A stretch of 5,655 nt of DNA from Phycisphaeraceae bacterium (GTDB taxonomy: Bacteria > Planctomycetota > Phycisphaerae > Phycisphaerales > Phycisphaeraceae). The stretch is taken from contig JADZET010000285.1 in NCBI GenBank assembly GCA_020850375.1, positions 1-5,655 of the forward strand, in the 5' to 3' direction. Both the position numbers and the translations under genes were made by a program. This document shows positions 5,607 to 5,655 of this stretch, piece after piece (within the stretch, counting starts at the first letter, position 1; the number at the start of each line of letters is the position of its first letter). The notes under the pieces were generated by a model, which had not been told where the DNA came from, searched no databases, and saw only the letters and a program-made list of their open reading frames with translations.

Positions 5607-5655
5607 ATGTCGGAGCGACACGGACGCAAGCGTCACAGTCCCGAGCAGATCATCG
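5607..5655 (+). CDS. IS3-family transposase OrfA, N-terminus (partial)
   Basis: Sixteen residues are visible: MSERHGRKRHSPEQII. The KRHSPEQII pattern is characteristic of the N-terminus of IS3-family OrfA, a small helix-turn-helix protein that binds the element's ends and is normally joined to the OrfB catalytic part by a -1 frameshift. The start is supported by AGGAG at 5595-5599, 7 nt before the ATG, and it lies about 72 nt from the proposed left end, a normal distance for this family. The rest of the gene, including all of the catalytic DDE part, is beyond the window, so integrity of the element cannot be judged. Confidence 0.7.
   Translation, partial: MSERHGRKRHSPEQII

Larger units (their letters stand above)
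5535..5655 (+). mobile_element. IS3-family insertion sequence, left end (partial)
   Basis: The right edge appears to lie inside an IS3-family element. Evidence: a transposase-like start at 5607 with a strong Shine-Dalgarno, a change of character in the interrupted frame, and a TG-starting end (TGGCCTGCTCCCC from 5535) of the kind seen at IS3-family inverted repeats. A CCTGCTCC unit occurs twice, at 5538-5545 and 5552-5559. The exact left boundary (5533 or 5535) is inferred, because the right inverted repeat and the target duplication are outside the window. Confidence 0.6.

Overview
The window is a stretch of phage tail genes of about 5.6 kb, GC-rich, most likely from a prophage in a planctomycete-type genome. 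The host assignment rests on family resemblance: the tail chaperone pair, the tape measure C-terminus and the two proteins after it look like conserved proteins I associate with planctomycete prophages. It cannot be proven from this sequence alone.

Layout: the plus strand carries a tail tube-like protein (28-444), a tail assembly chaperone (451-972), a second chaperone segment in the -1 frame (coding from about 915, first ATG at 993, to 1199), a short predicted lipoprotein with a second hydrophobic segment (1205-1660), a tape measure protein (2239-4245), a tail or baseplate-type protein (4270-5088) and a further virion-type protein starting at 5092. Tube, chaperone pair, tape measure and distal tail proteins is the usual gene order of a long-tailed phage. 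No sheath gene or lysis gene is visible. Most genes have their own Shine-Dalgarno sequence and small gaps, so they look like one late operon.

Two things break this order. First, a gene on the opposite strand (1672-2199), of the DUF5063 type, sits between the lipoprotein and the tape measure gene. It has lower GC than its neighbours and a TACAAT box 6 nt before its start codon, so it reads as an independently transcribed passenger gene (moron). Second, at the right edge the gene starting at 5092 stops looking like a phage protein near 5535. A new frame with a strong Shine-Dalgarno then opens at 5607 and encodes the N-terminus of an IS3-family OrfA transposase. The window therefore ends inside an insertion sequence that has probably interrupted a tail gene, suggesting a defective prophage.

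I found no tRNA, rRNA, CRISPR array, attachment site or convincing terminator. The likeliest undescribed points are the antisense passenger gene with its possibly leaderless promoter, and the tail chaperone overlap that lacks an obvious slippery heptamer.
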